60,000 nt of DNA from Takakia lepidozioides (taxonomy: Eukaryota; Streptophyta; Takakiopsida; Takakiales; Takakiaceae), in assembly GCA_030704615.1 (NCBI GenBank), contig CM060732.1, positions 65,145,053-65,205,052 of the forward strand. The letters run 5' to 3'. The notes beneath the pieces are model-generated. The model was not told where the DNA came from. It made no database searches and was given only the letters and a program-made list of their open reading frames with translations. Shown piece after piece: positions 21,142-34,600 of the stretch. The position numbers were made by a program, and so were the translations under genes. How positions within the stretch are numbered: position 1 is the first letter of the stretch; every line of letters starts with the position of its first letter.

Positions 21142-22950
21142 GGTTCAAGGGCCTTTGAAAGTGGTCGTTGCTAGCCCAATGTTGTTGATGAGGGAGGAGG
21201 AGACGAGGAGGGCCAATGAAGTGGCCGAGATAGTGAAGCGCCTCGAAGTAGTCAAGCCGGGTGAGGGCTTCTACCCTGCTACGCATTTTCGGGGGGGGGG
21301 GGGGGGAGGAGGAGATATGGGCCGGTTTGGAGCGGCCTAGCCAATCAGCGACGCCACCCCCTGAGCCTGAGCGGTCAGCAAAGAAAGGCTTGGACTACGG
21401 GGCGCCGCCGCCGGCTATGCTCCACATCTGGAATCTATTTCCAGTGGTGCTCCGGGAGGGGATAACGCGGGCACATCCGGCAACGGGGACTCCTGCCACA
21501 TCGGGTGACACCGGGGGCGAGTCGGACAAGCTTGCAAAGGTACAGCTGTCGCACCTTATTCCATGTTTTGTCCTTTCCTTTGCATGCATGATTTTCTTTG
21601 TTGTTTGTTTCTTTTTTTGAATTTGGGGGGTTATTTGTCTTCAGGAGGCAGCAACATGGTTGGCCTCATTGGTGCAGTCCGGTGGGGTTGCCAATGAGGG
21701 AGAGCACGTGGTGTTCATGAAGGACCCGAACACCAAAGGTAAGAAGAAGAGGACTCGACCTCCCGAGATCCCTTTTACCGAGGAGAGGGAGAGAAGGGAG
21801 AGGGAGAAGGAGAGAGAGGAAGTAGCGGGGAAGGGGAATGAGATGGTCGTGGAGAAGGGGAAGGAAAAGAAGAAGAAGAAGTTCCATGGAGAGGAAGGGT
21901 TGAGTGTGCATGCGGGGGAGGGCAGTGGGGTAACAAAGGAGCAGGGGAAGGAGGCTACAAAGAAGGGAGAGGGTGGGAAGAAGAACATGGCCTTGGCGAT
22001 AGAGGACGTGGAGTTGGCAAAGATCGTGGTGCCACCGGTGGAGGTGAATCGCCATGGTGACCCCTGCGGTGCGTTCTGGGAGATTATGAAGAAGCCAGCC
22101 TTCGAACTCGCAATGAGGTGGTTCCCTTTGCACATTGAGTGAACTGATCAGCACTTTGGCGCGAAGCGGGCGTATGCCCGTGAGTTAGATCGCCGGTTTC
22201 CGGGCAATTGGAGTGACACAAGGGTGATAGAGATGGTGGGGCGAAACTGAAGGACAGGAGGTACCGTGCCAGACAGATCATTCAGAGGGCAATGGAAAAG
22301 GGGGCCATACCCAAACCACCTTATGGAATTACACAGGTTGGCAAATCCTGAATCATTTCACCTTCCATTTGTCGCATGTGCATTAATGAGGTGGATTCGA
22401 TGCAACGTATGTGTGTAATTCGCTAATTGTTGGGGAGGGGGGGGCATAGGTATCGTGGGATGCACTCATTGCGGGAGAGAATTATGTGGTAAACAAGGTC
22501 AAATTTGAGCGGGCACGCGAAGCAACAACAGTCCGCCTTGATAAACACGAAAATCCAAGGGTTTTATCTTGCGATTTGTAAGTTGTACTTCCCTATGTAT
22601 TTTATTATGTCTTCTTTCTGGCTCCATCATCGTGAAGAACTGACTATAATTTGTGGCATGTGTAGCAACGCGCGTTTGAGAGGAAGCCATCTCCGGTAGA
22701 GTACAACTACGACAAGGAGCATAGTTGGCAATCCCTCATGAAGAACATGGCCAACACGGAGGGGATGAGTGCACTACAAGGCACTAGTATGGATGAGGTT
22801 GGGGGTCATGGCCAGGGATTGGATGAGAGCTCTATGGGACTTAGGGGAACGCCGCCTCTTTTAGGTGCTCTGGCAAAGGGCGCGGAGTCATCAGGCTGAT
22901 CGGATAGCTCTGAGTCCTCCACTGAGGATGAGGATGAGGATGACTAGTCC
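21100..22950 (+). pseudogene. Second CACTA-element gene (TNPA/ORF1-like), decayed
   Basis: Conserved-looking plus-strand exons can be followed. The first part is Ala/Glu-rich (EEETRRANEVAEIVKRLEVV) up to a run of about 16 G at 21291 that breaks the frame. A GT...AG intron spans about 21541-21641. The next exon (to 22140) is extremely rich in Lys and Glu (for example ERERREREKEREE) and ends AFELAMRWFPLHIE before an in-frame stop. It continues as DQHFGAKRAYARELDRRFPG and, after a frame change near 22240, LKDRRYRARQIIQRAMEKGA. Further exons start near 22450 and 22665 and end in an acidic Ser-rich tail. I infer a DNA-binding accessory protein of the CACTA element from position and composition, not from a recognised domain. 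Confidence 0.5.
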
Positions 22951-23218
22951 TAGTCTATGTAGGTCCCAGGGTCAGCCTACTGAACCTTTGTGAGCTTTTC
23001 AACTCATTTCCTGTAAATATATTTCCATATTTCCATTTTCCATCTTATTCATGTGTTGCACCGTCCTCACCCTCGATTCATGCTTGCTCAATTGTGTACC
23101 TGCTAAATCAGAGAAATGGAAGTTGTAAGGTCTCCCATCCCCCAAAACAAAACCAGGCAAAAAACAAAAACCACCCCCCATTCACCCCCAAAATCAACCC
23201 CCAACCCCCCCTACCAGG

Positions 23219-23875
23219 CTGGCCTCGCGACTGTAGGACGTCGGAATTGATGACGTGTTTATTTGGCGGGGGTCGCAAGCCGCGACGGCCGGGCGTCGCA
23301 AATCCCTTTTGCAGGCAGCAACGCCCGACACCCCCTGCGACGTGTTTTTTTTGCCATGGCGTCGCGGAGCCCACCACCCTGTCTGCGCCACGTGTTTTCA
23401 TTTTTTGATTGAATATAAAGAAAGCGACGCCAGAGTGTCGTGGAACCCGACTCCTGCTCCCGTTGTTTTTTTTTTTTTGCCACGCCCAATAATCGCTTGC
23501 AGCGATGCACTGGCGTCGCTTGGCGTACGACCCGGCTTACGCCACGTGTTTTTGGGTTTTAGGATGGGACTCCCGGGCAGGTTAGAAAAAAAAAAGGGAT
23601 GCGACGCCGCGCCGTCACCCCCACCAATGCCATCGGCTGGAGGGTAGCGACGGCAAGACGTCGCTTGCAGGAGGCCCCTGCCATTGGCGTGGACGGCCTG
23701 AAAAGCGGCGTCCAGCAGTCGCGGGAGTTGGGGCGGGGGCTCGCGACCCCCATACGTCGCATTTTTGCGACGTTTTTTTTTTTAGACTGCCGGGCGTCGC
23801 AAATTCGGCGCTTGCCCCGTGCCTGAAATGGGCGTTTTCCTGACGCCGCGACGTGGCCCGGGCGTTACAAGTGCC
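23219..23875. repeat. GC-rich subterminal repeats, right side of CACTA element
   Basis: Many copies of CGTCGC/GCGACG occur within 650 bp, interspersed with T-runs and A-runs. The 21-bp word at 23282-23302 is the same as on the left side. The concentration of CpG-containing repeats would make this region a strong methylation target. The exact element end is unclear: no TAGTG matching a left CACTA could be confirmed. Confidence 0.65.
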
Positions 23876-23889
23876 CCCCTGTTGGTCTC

Positions 23890-25060
23890 CCTATACCTTC
23901 TCACCAACCAAATCTGCAAGCCATCATCACTGATCCACCATCCTGACATTACACTTAATCGTCAATGTTGTATCATCCTTACCGCTGCAAATCCATATAC
24001 ATAAAGTTCGATCTCACATAGGCATAACATGTAGTGACATAGCAGACCATCTGACTCAACTTGGTGTCATTCAGCTAATCAGCAACCCCTCAACCAGCCC
24101 TATCCACTGGTCGCACCCGTGATACCGGTTTTGGCCCATATTAACAAGGGCTAGATTCCCGACCATAGCATCCATACGGACCCTGCACACACACAAACTA
24201 CACATACATGAATCCTGCACCTACAGAATTTTCTACATATCTAAGTGGGTCTCGTCCCCGCACCTGCTACATGGTATGTCCAATCATTTTTGGCCATCCC
24301 CCAGGGTTACTGATGCACAAATCAAACAAACTCTGAAATTTCGGTATGGTCAATACATGGGCAATCAACGATGGAACTTGTTCTGGCCATTATCCCTTAA
24401 ACGCTTAATAGACCCGAAACGGGTCGACGCAGGGCCCACTTAAACGGAAATTGCGTTTTCAGATTTGCTTCAAATTATATGAAATTAATGCCATCGAGTG
24501 GCCCCTGCCGTGCACTACCAGGGAATGGGAATTTCGAGTTAAAGCAAAGTTATCTCATCGCGCAATCAAGGGGGTCAGGAATTGATGAAGGTAATTATGT
24601 CTTTTTCATGTGAAGATTTGTTCACACTTGTGTATGAGAGAGTTATAAGTAAGGATCTGATCAGGTTTGACCAAGTGGCAGCACTTGATGTGTTGGCCAA
24701 ATTGGATGGTTTTTGGCTTGTTGGATGAGGGATCCCAAGAGGATGAATCCTGCCAAATCTCGCCTCAATTGGAGTTGATCTTGTCACTCAAATATTTAAA
24801 AAACTGCTAAAAAATGCTATGTTTCTCCAATAGGTGGTCCCACATTCAACGGTGCCGCTGTCTGGATCTGGGGCTGATTGCCCTGCAAATTGGCAGGTGG
24901 GTGCAGGACCAAAATATGCACATAATGTGCAGTCAATTTAAAAAAAATAAAATCAATTTTGTAAAAAGTTGCACCATTTTTTCACTGCATGGTTTTTTGT
25001 TTTCTTTCTAAAAGTCAAACTAGGGCCCTGAGCGTTTAGGGGTATACCCTAATAAACACT
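23890..25060. other. Unassigned sequence
   Basis: No gene, RNA or element was recognised. It is moderately AT-rich and contains only short frames. Confidence 0.5.
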
Positions 25061-25062
25061 GC

Positions 25063-25785
25063 ATGTTATGTTCATCCCAAAATCCCCAAATAGACACATG
25101 GCCACATTTACTTCTCCACTGCAACCACCCCATAATTCATGGGTTGCGGGTAACTAGACATAATCAAGGGGTTAGACAACTCCACAAAATTCTCACTTCA
25201 CATTCGAAATCCAGATGGTTTAACCTCATCAATGCAAGCACGTTCCAAGGTCGCCACCGGACCACACTATACCTCCATGACTACTGCTGTGTGTATGCTC
25301 CCAAGGGCACCCGTGCCTTTGCTTGGCAAAGCTATGCCCATATATTTTGCTAGTCTAAGGACTTCATGCATTGGCATTGCTGCCGACGTGACCGCTTCTC
25401 TCAAAATATTTTTTTGGAATTCGCATTCTGCCATGATTCAATGAAATCGTGATCAGTCAACTATGTACAAACACGAAAAATATGACCTAATCATACATGC
25501 CCTCCGTGAGCGAGGCTGGAACACGACACCTCTGACCGTCATCATTGCGGGTGTCAAGGGCAAGTTTGAAAGATAATCTCAACCTACCCACCAAATACAC
25601 CTCTACTACAAGCCTTGCACTTCACAGCTATTACATCACTCACATCCCAAATCCCCAATAAATGTAAGATTGAAAGTGGTCAGCTAGCCATGGTGTGACA
25701 TATTACGGTGTTGATAGAGCCCACCTCTGAAAGGGGCAGTACCCGCACGGGAAGAGGCTCTTATTTACGCTAGCTTCGGTTGGGT
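25063..25785 (+). mobile_element. Non-LTR retrotransposon 3' fragment, family C
   Basis: The translation (several frames) includes HLLLHCNHPIIHGLRVTRHN near the start and LIIHALRERGWNTTPLTVII around 25490-25550. Both resemble the C-terminal part of non-LTR reverse transcriptases. The last ~80 bp (gaagaggctcttatttac ... cttcggttg) match the end of a second, opposite-strand copy at about 30930-31570. The copy ends directly in a (TA)n tract, suggesting a microsatellite-like 3' tail. It is 5' truncated. Confidence 0.6.
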
Positions 25786-25810
25786 TATATATATATATAT
25801 ATATATATAT
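25786..25810. repeat. (TA)n microsatellite
   Basis: About twelve TA units directly follow the 3' end of the family-C LINE fragment; probably its tail or its target. Confidence 0.85.
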
Positions 25811-25919
25811 GAGTTGCGCTATATTAAACTTTGATTTAAATTTATAAAATCTATCTCTTACCTACATAAATGGCATGGCCTAAGTGTGTGCCACTCGCCT
25901 TGTTTGTATATCTACTAAG

Positions 25920-26360
25920 AAAAGTCGACGGGAATGCCCCCACCAGGGCATTCACGGGTAGTCGGTAGTGCCCTCGGGCAGCCGCCCTGGGCCGGGTACC
26001 TCCCGCCCAAGAATGCCCGTGGCAGAGGGCATTCCCCAATGTGCCACCCGATTTGCCCACTTGTCGCCTGCACTGTGTGCCGAAGCTCGTAATGGAAGGT
26101 GGTACTGCACTGGAAGATCTTACACGTGGCGTTATATAGGCACTCAGTTCCGGAAGATAGACCTTCCATTCCGTGAAATGGAATGTGTTCTTGAGATACA
26201 TGCACTTGGCTTCCGGTCCGGAAGGCCACATCCTGGTAGGGTATTCCCTCACGGACGGTGTGGTCAAAATACGAAGGGTGATATGCCAAAGGGTTACGAG
26301 TACGTTGAATCGACCAACACCAAAGAACTTACCTCCGTCTGACTGTCAAAACCACTCAAG
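25920..26360. other. Unassigned segment with GAATGCCC/GGGCATTC inverted repeats
   Basis: Four copies of an 8-bp word form two hairpins: GAATGCCC-CCACCA-GGGCATTC around 25930-25952 and another around 26010-26034. A minus-strand frame to about 26289 reads YHPSYFDHTVREGIPYQDVA and continues, but I cannot place it in a family. It may be the end of another DNA transposon. Confidence 0.35.
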
Positions 26361-28606
26361 ATCCGAGTGCGCACTTGGCCATTTGCTCACCAGATACCAA
26401 GGCCTGGGATCCAGGAGCTTTGAAATTGTTACTATAGGCTTGCTGGATACCAGGCTGGTGTCCCCAAAACCATTCTCGCGGAACTGCTCCACATTTTCAA
26501 GTCAAGGGCTCCATATAATATAAGTGATTATTGAACCCTTCCGTTTTCGGAAGCTGTGCCTTAAATGAAATCAAGTCTATGCATGAAACATATTTCATCT
26601 ATCTGCCCTTTTGTCATCCATGACCTCCTCTTTTCATCCATCAGACGACTTGCAGCGATGACAGAAGGATGATTTTCGGATGCGAGGAGCTCTCATACAT
26701 CCATAGTCGGCGGGGGTCTTCCACAGCACACGAAGGTTGGGCTGGCAGATATCGAGATCCTCGACAGCATCTCGCGGAGTAGATCGTGGCGGTCCAATGT
26801 GAAAGACGGAGAGGTTGTGTAAAGGTGACGTACGTAGAGCGGAACAAATCGAAGGCAAGTGAAGAGAGTGCGTTCCTCCGGCGATCCGAGACGAGCGGAG
26901 CTTCAACCGATCGCTCCTCACCGCCGCCTTCGCTTTTAAGATAAGTTCGGTTCCTGAGGAGGAAAGAAAGATGGACGACGTGGACAGAGAGAGGGGTCAT
27001 GAATCAATTGAACATGTGTTGAGCCAATTCTGATTCTTTAGGGACACAACAAATTGCAAGAGAAAAGTTTTTCTCAGGTTTGATGGATGGAACCTTTCTT
27101 CTTCGAGGGAATTCAAGTGTTGGGGAGTAAGTGCATCGTAATCACGGAGTTACGCTCTACAAGTGGCCGGATAGTGGAAGTGACCATTTCGGAGAGCGTC
27201 AGAGGGGCGTCAGCTTAGCTAGAAACACGAGAGGACAGACGCTCACTCCGTTGCTCATTGCGTAACAGAATATTGTAGGGAGGCACAGTGGAGGTGGACA
27301 TTACGCTTTGAGAGAGATATATTCAAGCTGAATTGCTGTAAATGAAGCTACTCTCTCCTCTCTCTCTCTCCACTTTCTCGGTCGTATTTATGCGAACTTC
27401 ACGTCTTCTCATAGTAATCACCAGTTCTTCATTGAGTAGGTAAACATTCAAGTCATCACTGGAATATTCTCTCGTATTCGAGTTCCCTGTGTCCTCCATA
27501 ACACCAATTCACCTCTCACTTTCCCTCCCCTCCTTCATTCTTCGCAAATTCGCAACTTCATCTCCTCACGTTATTAAGTCTCTGCTTCCCCTTACGTATC
27601 GAGTGGATCATCTAGTTCTCAGGCCCCTAATTATTCCGCTCGTTGTAGACATCAAGGCGTAATTGTTCTTGCCTTATCTTGGGATTTGTAAGGTTGCTCG
27701 TTGCTTCATCATCACCCAGACAGTCCATTAACAACATTCGCTGTGGTTGTGAGGACACACAGATGCTTTCACATGTTCGCAGTGCTCTAGGGACACGAAC
27801 TCTCATTGAGTCAAGAGAGAGAGCTTTGTGCGGAGGAGGTGTGACACCTTGTTTCAGTCAAGCTACAGCAGAATGACGAGGGCTCCAGCTGGAGCGTGTT
27901 AGCTGCCACTCCTTGCAAACGGTCCGAGATGATTTGGCAGGTCTGTCTTCGGTGCCTTTTTGTGAACCTGCGTGTCTCCTGATTTACCACTGACGAACGA
28001 CAATGCATTAAGTATGATACCAGTCACAGTCGCCGTGGTAGAGGTTCATGTCAAGAGAAATTACCGTAGTATATTCCCCAAACTCCTGAACTTTAAGATT
28101 ACCCGTGATCTTATGGCATCTGGCCAGTGTTACCTGACTTTCACACGTTTTCATTTTGCAACAGTTTATTCTTCTTATAGGTATGTGAAGATTTTCCCCT
28201 AATTTGTTGCTGGAGACTCCAGCCCATCCTGAGGTTTATGTCCTTCCGTGGGTGGAAGTCCGGCCGTTCTGTTGCTACACTTCCAGAAATATTGCAATTG
28301 CGAAATGAGAAGTTTCAATTTGTGTTCAGGGGAATTCTAGACCTGGTGTATGTACCTCCTTGTGATTCTTTCAGGCTTGGTTAGTCCATTTCTCCTTCTG
28401 GTTTCATAGGTGGTTGGCTTCACTCAGAAACGTTGACCAGACTCGGGCAAAGAAGATGATGGATTCATATGGAATTCGGAAGGACACTGACATGCACAAA
28501 GCAAACAAGATGGATATCCACCAATCAATATCGCATTTATCGTTTAAGCGGTCTGGCACCCTTTATGTCTTTATCTGTTGGATTCCAGGAGCCTATTAAT
28601 TGAGAA
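26361..28606. other. Upstream region and possible 5' UTR of the ankyrin kinase gene
   Basis: No separate gene was recognised. A pyrimidine-rich (CT)n stretch lies at about 27353-27373, common in plant 5' regions. Transcription probably starts within this segment, but no start site could be fixed. Several GT/AG pairs between 28160 and 28410 would allow a 5' UTR intron. Confidence 0.35.
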
Positions 28607-31600
28607 ATGGATACAAACAAGGGAGGGTATGAAGAAGTGCCTCACCACCATCTATCCCAAATCAGCCTGCTGCTTTCATATGCCAGCAAGGGGAATGTAA
28701 CAGAGGTGAAACGGTTGCTGGATGAGGGTGCCTCTATTAACACTCCCGATTACGATGGACGAACCGCACTGCATTTGGCAGCCAGTGAAGGCCATGTACC
28801 TGTGGTTGAACAGCTGCTGGAGCGTGGCGCTTTCATCAACCCTATTGACCGTTGGGATGACACGGTAATTCCTTCTTCCTTGAACACCTCCATTGCTTTT
28901 GCAGTACTATGCCTCCTCTTAAAACTAGTAATCTGGTTTCTGATGTCCTGCAAAACTGAGTGGGCATGTGGTGTATATACAGCTGCAAGGATGATAAGGA
29001 CAGGTCTTCCACCTCCAGGAACCTGATCATCTCACAGAGAATAGTCAATATTTCCTGGACACAAATTTTTTTGTCTGTTTGCATTCTTGGTGATTATCAC
29101 AGGCATAAGGCTAAAAGTTGAACAAGCTCTCTCTGCCTGCTAATCTTTGGCCACAAATTAGTTTCAGGGTTCATTGGTTCCTATTTCACTAGGAGGGTTC
29201 TGGAAATTCTTTCATGGCCTCTGGACTTCCACTAAGTATGTTTGCTGGTGCAGCCATTAGCTGATGCAAGGAAATACAATAAATCCAAGGTCTCAAAGGT
29301 ACTAGAGATGCAAGGTGGGGTAGTTGAGGTATTGTCCCTGTCTCTTGACCTTCTTCCACCTTCTCAGTTGCTCTTAAGGAATTCATGCACCTGTTCTTTG
29401 AACGCAGTTGTGAAGGTATTGTTGTGGTGCAGTCACCAACAAACTGTAGCTTCCCTTGATATCTGCTGTTTGGTTATTTCATAGTTTGGTCGATTGCTCT
29501 TTGAGCACTCTGCTATATCTTAGTCTGTCCATCAATGTTTCAGTCATCACCTCTTACATATTTCTTACTCTATGCCGAATTATGTAACAATGGACTTTGT
29601 TTTGGAGTTGTCATTGTCTGTAGTGTGGTTGAAGATTATCTAACCACAAAGGGTACTATTGTTCAGGATAACAAGAAGCATGGACCTCGTTATGAGATCG
29701 ACCCCTATTCTCAGTATGAAATTGATCCTTCTGAGCTGGAACCAGTAGATCATCTTCCTTCTCTTGGCAAGGCAAGTTTCCTTTTCTCACTAGCCTCAAC
29801 AATCCTTTGTAAGAACAAAAGTGTTCTCAGGGATGCAGTCCTGTGTGCATTTATCTCTAAAGGCATAATGGCACCAGGAGAATTGACAGTCTTATGCTCT
29901 AGGAGGGGAAAGGTTCCACTGGACCTCGATGATATGTACCCGCTGGCAGACCTCTTTGTCTCTTGCGAGGACATGCTCTCTTCTTCTCCCCTTTTTGTTT
30001 TCTCTTCTATTATTCATCTCGCAACTGGAGACTAGTAGACAAGTGTATCACAGAAGATATTTGTCCTGCATATGATATTGAAGGTCATGGACAGAAAAGA
30101 GCAGAGCCTTGGAAGCCAAGCAGGACCTTGACAGTCACCCAAATGTGTCTAAAACGACAATGACAATTCTAGCCAATCTGAAGAGTCGGGCTTATCAACC
30201 CACTTTTATATACATTGCCAGCCAACATTGTGCGATTGCGAAATAACCAAGCTTAGCGTCTGTGAATGCACTGAGCTGAATTTTATCTTGATCAAAACCC
30301 AGATCGGCAGGCTACTCCGAGGGTGAAAGTATTACTTATATAAGCTAGTAATTTCCCAATCACCCCGCAGTTCAAGCCCTACACATACCATTCTCATGCA
30401 CAAACTTAGGTCAATTCCACATCTACACTAACAAAGACACATTCATACTTGTACTTGAAATATAGAAACACAGATCATAAGCACACTTTTTTCAAAACCC
30501 TTCATTTCCAATTGCAGACTGCCACAGGGGAAGTCCGTGTCATGAATTGGCGAGGTACGAAAGTGGCAGCAAAGACAGTAAACAAACCCCTTGCAGCGGA
30601 CCCGGAGCTATTGTAAGTGTTTTGAGGAGCCCAATGCAGTCTTGCTCAGATAAGGTCTGATTCTGTGAGTGATGTCATTCTTACTGTGTGTCTGGAATTG
30701 GTGATGTCATGTGTCAAGGGACACCTCTTTATCATTTAGGAACTACAGGAACTACTGAAGTATATAACCACAAATTTTGCTGCTTTAGCACAGAAAATAC
30801 TAGTGTGCTTCTAGTACAACCATCAACCCCTGAGCAGCATGACACAGTCAGAGCCTTTGTGTTGACCTTTCAATCCATCTTAAGGCCTGAAGTATTCTGC
30901 TTCTCCGTCTCAGCAATGATCGCTGTGAGCGTGTGTTCTGTCAAGAGAGAGAGACAGCAACAACCGAAGTTAGTGTAAATAAAGCCTCTTCCCCTTGCGG
31001 GTATTGCCCTCTTTCAGGGGTGGGCTCTCTCTGTATATAAAGTGGGGGTCTGCTGCCTACAGAGCGACAGCTTGCCCGCTTGCCCGCTTTCTATCTTGCG
31101 TTTGTTGAGGATGAGTGCGGTGAGGGAACTGATGGCGGTGAGGTGGAGAGTATGGAGGTAAGGTGTGGTTGATGTGTGGGTTAGGCCAAGGTTTTGTTTC
31201 AGACTGCAAATATTTTGGCAATGCACCCGGCCACGGGTGCCTGCAGTAATGATAGTGAGAGGGGTGGGTGCCCAGCCACCTTGTCTAAGGGCCAAGATAA
31301 GTGGGGCGTATTTCTCACATTTGTTAGGAGTAGCTTGATCTGAGTAGCGGTCATGACAAAAGGTAAAATCAATTGTATGTATTGTGAGAGAGGAGCATGG
31401 TCCAGGTGGTGGTGAAGAGAGAGTAAGTCCTTGTACCAATAGTATGTCAGGGCATAGGCGTGCTAGGTGTGTTCTCTCAAGTACTGTGTCAACTTGTTTT
31501 CCAGGGATACGAATGGAGTTGTATTTGTTCATTGTGGTGATGAGTGAAACAGAAGTACATGTACAGTAACTCAGGTTTCAATAGGGGTTCTCGAATTTGT

Positions 31601-34600
31601 ATTTGACCCGTTTATAGGAAAATGGAAATCTAGCTTCTGATGAGAGGTGCATGTGGTGGTGGGGTCGGCCAAACAGTAATAAGTTCCAGTCTGAGCTGGT
31701 GCTGCTAGAACAGCTGCGCCATCCTAACATTGTACAGTTCCTGGGGGCAGTCACCAAGAGCCAGCCCCATGTGATTGTCACTGAATATCTCCCAAGGGTA
31801 AACCTCTTCTCCATAGCAATCAGTGGCTCTCTCTCTCTCTTCGCACGTTATAAAGTACCATTTCATTTCATTTCATTTCTGTCTGCGCATGCTTGGCACT
31901 GAAATTTAAACTCAGGGCGTGGAATCTACCTTTGAACAATAAAGATGCAGAGAGGAAAGGGAGATTGTCAATGCCCGATGTGTGGGTGAAAACAATATCC
32001 ATTTTCTGATACAATGTCCAGGGTATTCTCATTCAGGAACATTATGAACATAGTCGCTGCACCTCTGTTCACCAACTTTCAAGGCTGAGCCTAAAGCTCT
32101 GGCCCTGTTGGGGGTCTAACTGCTCGGCAGATCACACACAGCAGATTGATGCTTGTGTGAAGGGCTTTCTAGAGGAAATCTTGAAAGCCCGAATAAATCG
32201 TTTACATCAAAGTAAGTCCCATTACTGGAGAAAGCCCCTCAAAATGGTAGTGTCTGTGCCCATGGGGCCTATGGTCTATGGCCACAAGGATATGGCAAAC
32301 AATGCCTTAAAAGTACAGTCCCTCTGTGCATGAGGCACCCTGTCTCCAAGCAACCATTGGGATCTTCCAGGTGGTGTTTTGGTTTCCTCTTGTAGTTCTA
32401 CTTCATGGCCCCCTTTCGACTTAATAAATAAATTTCTTCCGTTTTTCTCGACCTCACCCTGTTGATATTTTTATTTCTTTCTTTAATGCTTTATCTAACA
32501 CACCCAAAAAATGCTCTAGAATATGGAAGTTGTTTGTTGTCACCTTCTAGAGAAGGATCATGTAGACATGTCAAGAGCTCATGTTTTTGTCTGTGTCCAA
32601 ACATATATCTTGCACAAGAAGATAGATTGTACTCATAAGACGTTGTTTGCCGTAGCCTTGTGGCCATTGACCCCGCGCCCAGTTTGAGCGGGAACAAAAG
32701 GGACAGAACCTACCTCTGTCAGGGGCTGACGTTGGTAGTAAGACTTACCTCCATATAAAGAATTAATCCGGGTTTTCCAGACACACAAGCATCAATCTGC
32801 TGTGTGTGATTTGCCCAAAAACTAGGCCTGAGGAGGGCCTGAGCTTGCTCAGCCTCGAGACTTTCAAAGTTGGTAAACAGGGGTACAGGCACAATTGATT
32901 TGAAGAGAGCGTCTCTTCGGTGAGAGAACCCCGGACAGTGTATCAGAAAATGAATACTGTCTTCAGATTGCCCACACAATGGGCAATTGCACTCTCCCTT
33001 TCCTCTCTGCTTCTGTTTGCTGTTCAAAGGTAGGCTTCCTGCCCTGAGTTTAAATTTCAGTCTAGTGCCGAGAGTGGGTAGACCCTTGAGGTCATCCAAG
33101 ATGTCCTCCCCCACGTCACAGACTGGAAACAAGTTCAGGGAAGTTTTCTGCCTAACTTCATTTTCATCAGACAATCTTATGGCAACAGACATGGCTGAGG
33201 ACACTACAGCCTCTACGTCAGATTTATCCAGCAGGGTCAAGACTTGCGGATCCAGGTCCAGGTCCTTGAGGATCTCTTCTACTCTCTTCTGCCAGGACTT
33301 AGCCTGTTTGACAGGGCGGTCCTGTTTCCAAGATATAGAGTCGATTAACTTAGGATATCTGGTGTTGGGCATATGTTGCAGCTGACCCCACCATCTGACC
33401 TTGAATTCATCTCGTCGGGAGCTTAAGGACGGAATGCCAAACTCACCCCGAACAGCCACATTGGCTGTTTTGGAGCATGCTGACATACACTCCTTAAGCA
33501 CCCCCACTTGAATGGATTCTAGAGACTTAGCCTGGTTGGAGTTATCAACCCATATAGCAGATCCGTACTCCAAGGCAGGTCTAATAACGCGACAAAGCAT
33601 GGTTTTCTTAACCTCAGAGTTGACCCCTCTGCAGTGGAAAAAGATAGAAAAAGAGAGGCAGGTATAACCTAGACTTTTGCTTACGATAGCCTTGCATTCA
33701 TAGACCAGGCCAGGGCAGAAAAGGAGAAACAAGCGGGGACAGGAAGGGGAGGAGCAGATGGGTGCCACCACCATCGCTGAAGGCTCCCTCCAGTGCGGCT
33801 ATCGTTAGAAATGAAGTTGAGTCTGGCCTCTGTATTTCTGAAGAGAAGCTCTTAACCATACCAGCGCCCTAGAATTCAAACCCAAGAGAAGGGTCACAGC
33901 TTTCAGCATTCTCTTGAGGTTCTTGAAGAAACAATCTTTTTGGTGGGCCAGACAAACCCATCACCATCCATCAGGAACTGTATGCTATCCTGTGCACAGA
34001 TCCATTCCACAGGTGTTCCTGTTTACCCAGCTGGGTTGCCTCAATAAGGGAGGCAGGCAGCAGAGATGTACACACACAGCAAATCCCGTCCTTTTAGAGA
34101 ATGGTACATGTATTCCCACCCTCAGGCTTCTTGCCACAGAATGCACTTTTTCTCATTATCTCATTCATTGGTATGCTATTTCTTCCTGCCAAGCTATCTT
34201 GTCATGTTGTAATCTTTTGAGGTGGATTCACAGGGTGATCTACATGGTATACTCTCAAAGGGTTGCATCGATGCTAAAAGTGCTGTGGGGTTCGCTCTGG
34301 ATATTGCTCGGTAGGATGCTCTTCCTTCTTCATTGGGACAAAAAACCATTCATCTTTGCCAATGTAGTCCTTAACCGGGATTACTCATAGAGCCATATGA
34401 GCTTCAGATTTCCATTCCACTCATTCCTGGGTCCTTTCAACTTCCTCATGTTCAATACACTATATATTCCTCGAGAGACATGGTCATTCCAGAGGAGAAC
34501 ACCTCTCTTTGGACCCTCTAGTGCTGTTTTCACAACATGTCTCTTGTGTGTGTGTGTGTGTGTCTCTCTCTCTCTCTCTCTCTCTCAAGTACCATTTCAT

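Noticed and set aside
21641-22154. Long minus-strand frames (Leu/Ser/Phe-rich) opposite the Lys/Glu-rich exon
   Set aside because: They are the antisense of a purine-rich coding stretch; composition explains their openness.
5746-24036. CACTAC at 5746 and TAGTG at 24032 as the CACTA terminal inverted repeats
   Set aside because: Beyond the first six or seven bases the two ends do not match, and the flanking 3-bp duplications differ. The real ends could not be fixed.
28414-28599. 61-codon upstream frame before the kinase start as an extra N-terminal exon
   Set aside because: It ends with a stop just before the ATG at 28607 and resembles no kinase N terminus; probably 5' UTR.
32987-33385. Repeated plus-strand frame MHSPFPLCFCLLFKGRLPAL and its copies near 35401, 35835 and 37686
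   Set aside because: It is the antisense of the LINE C-terminal region; it recurs only because the LINE recurs.
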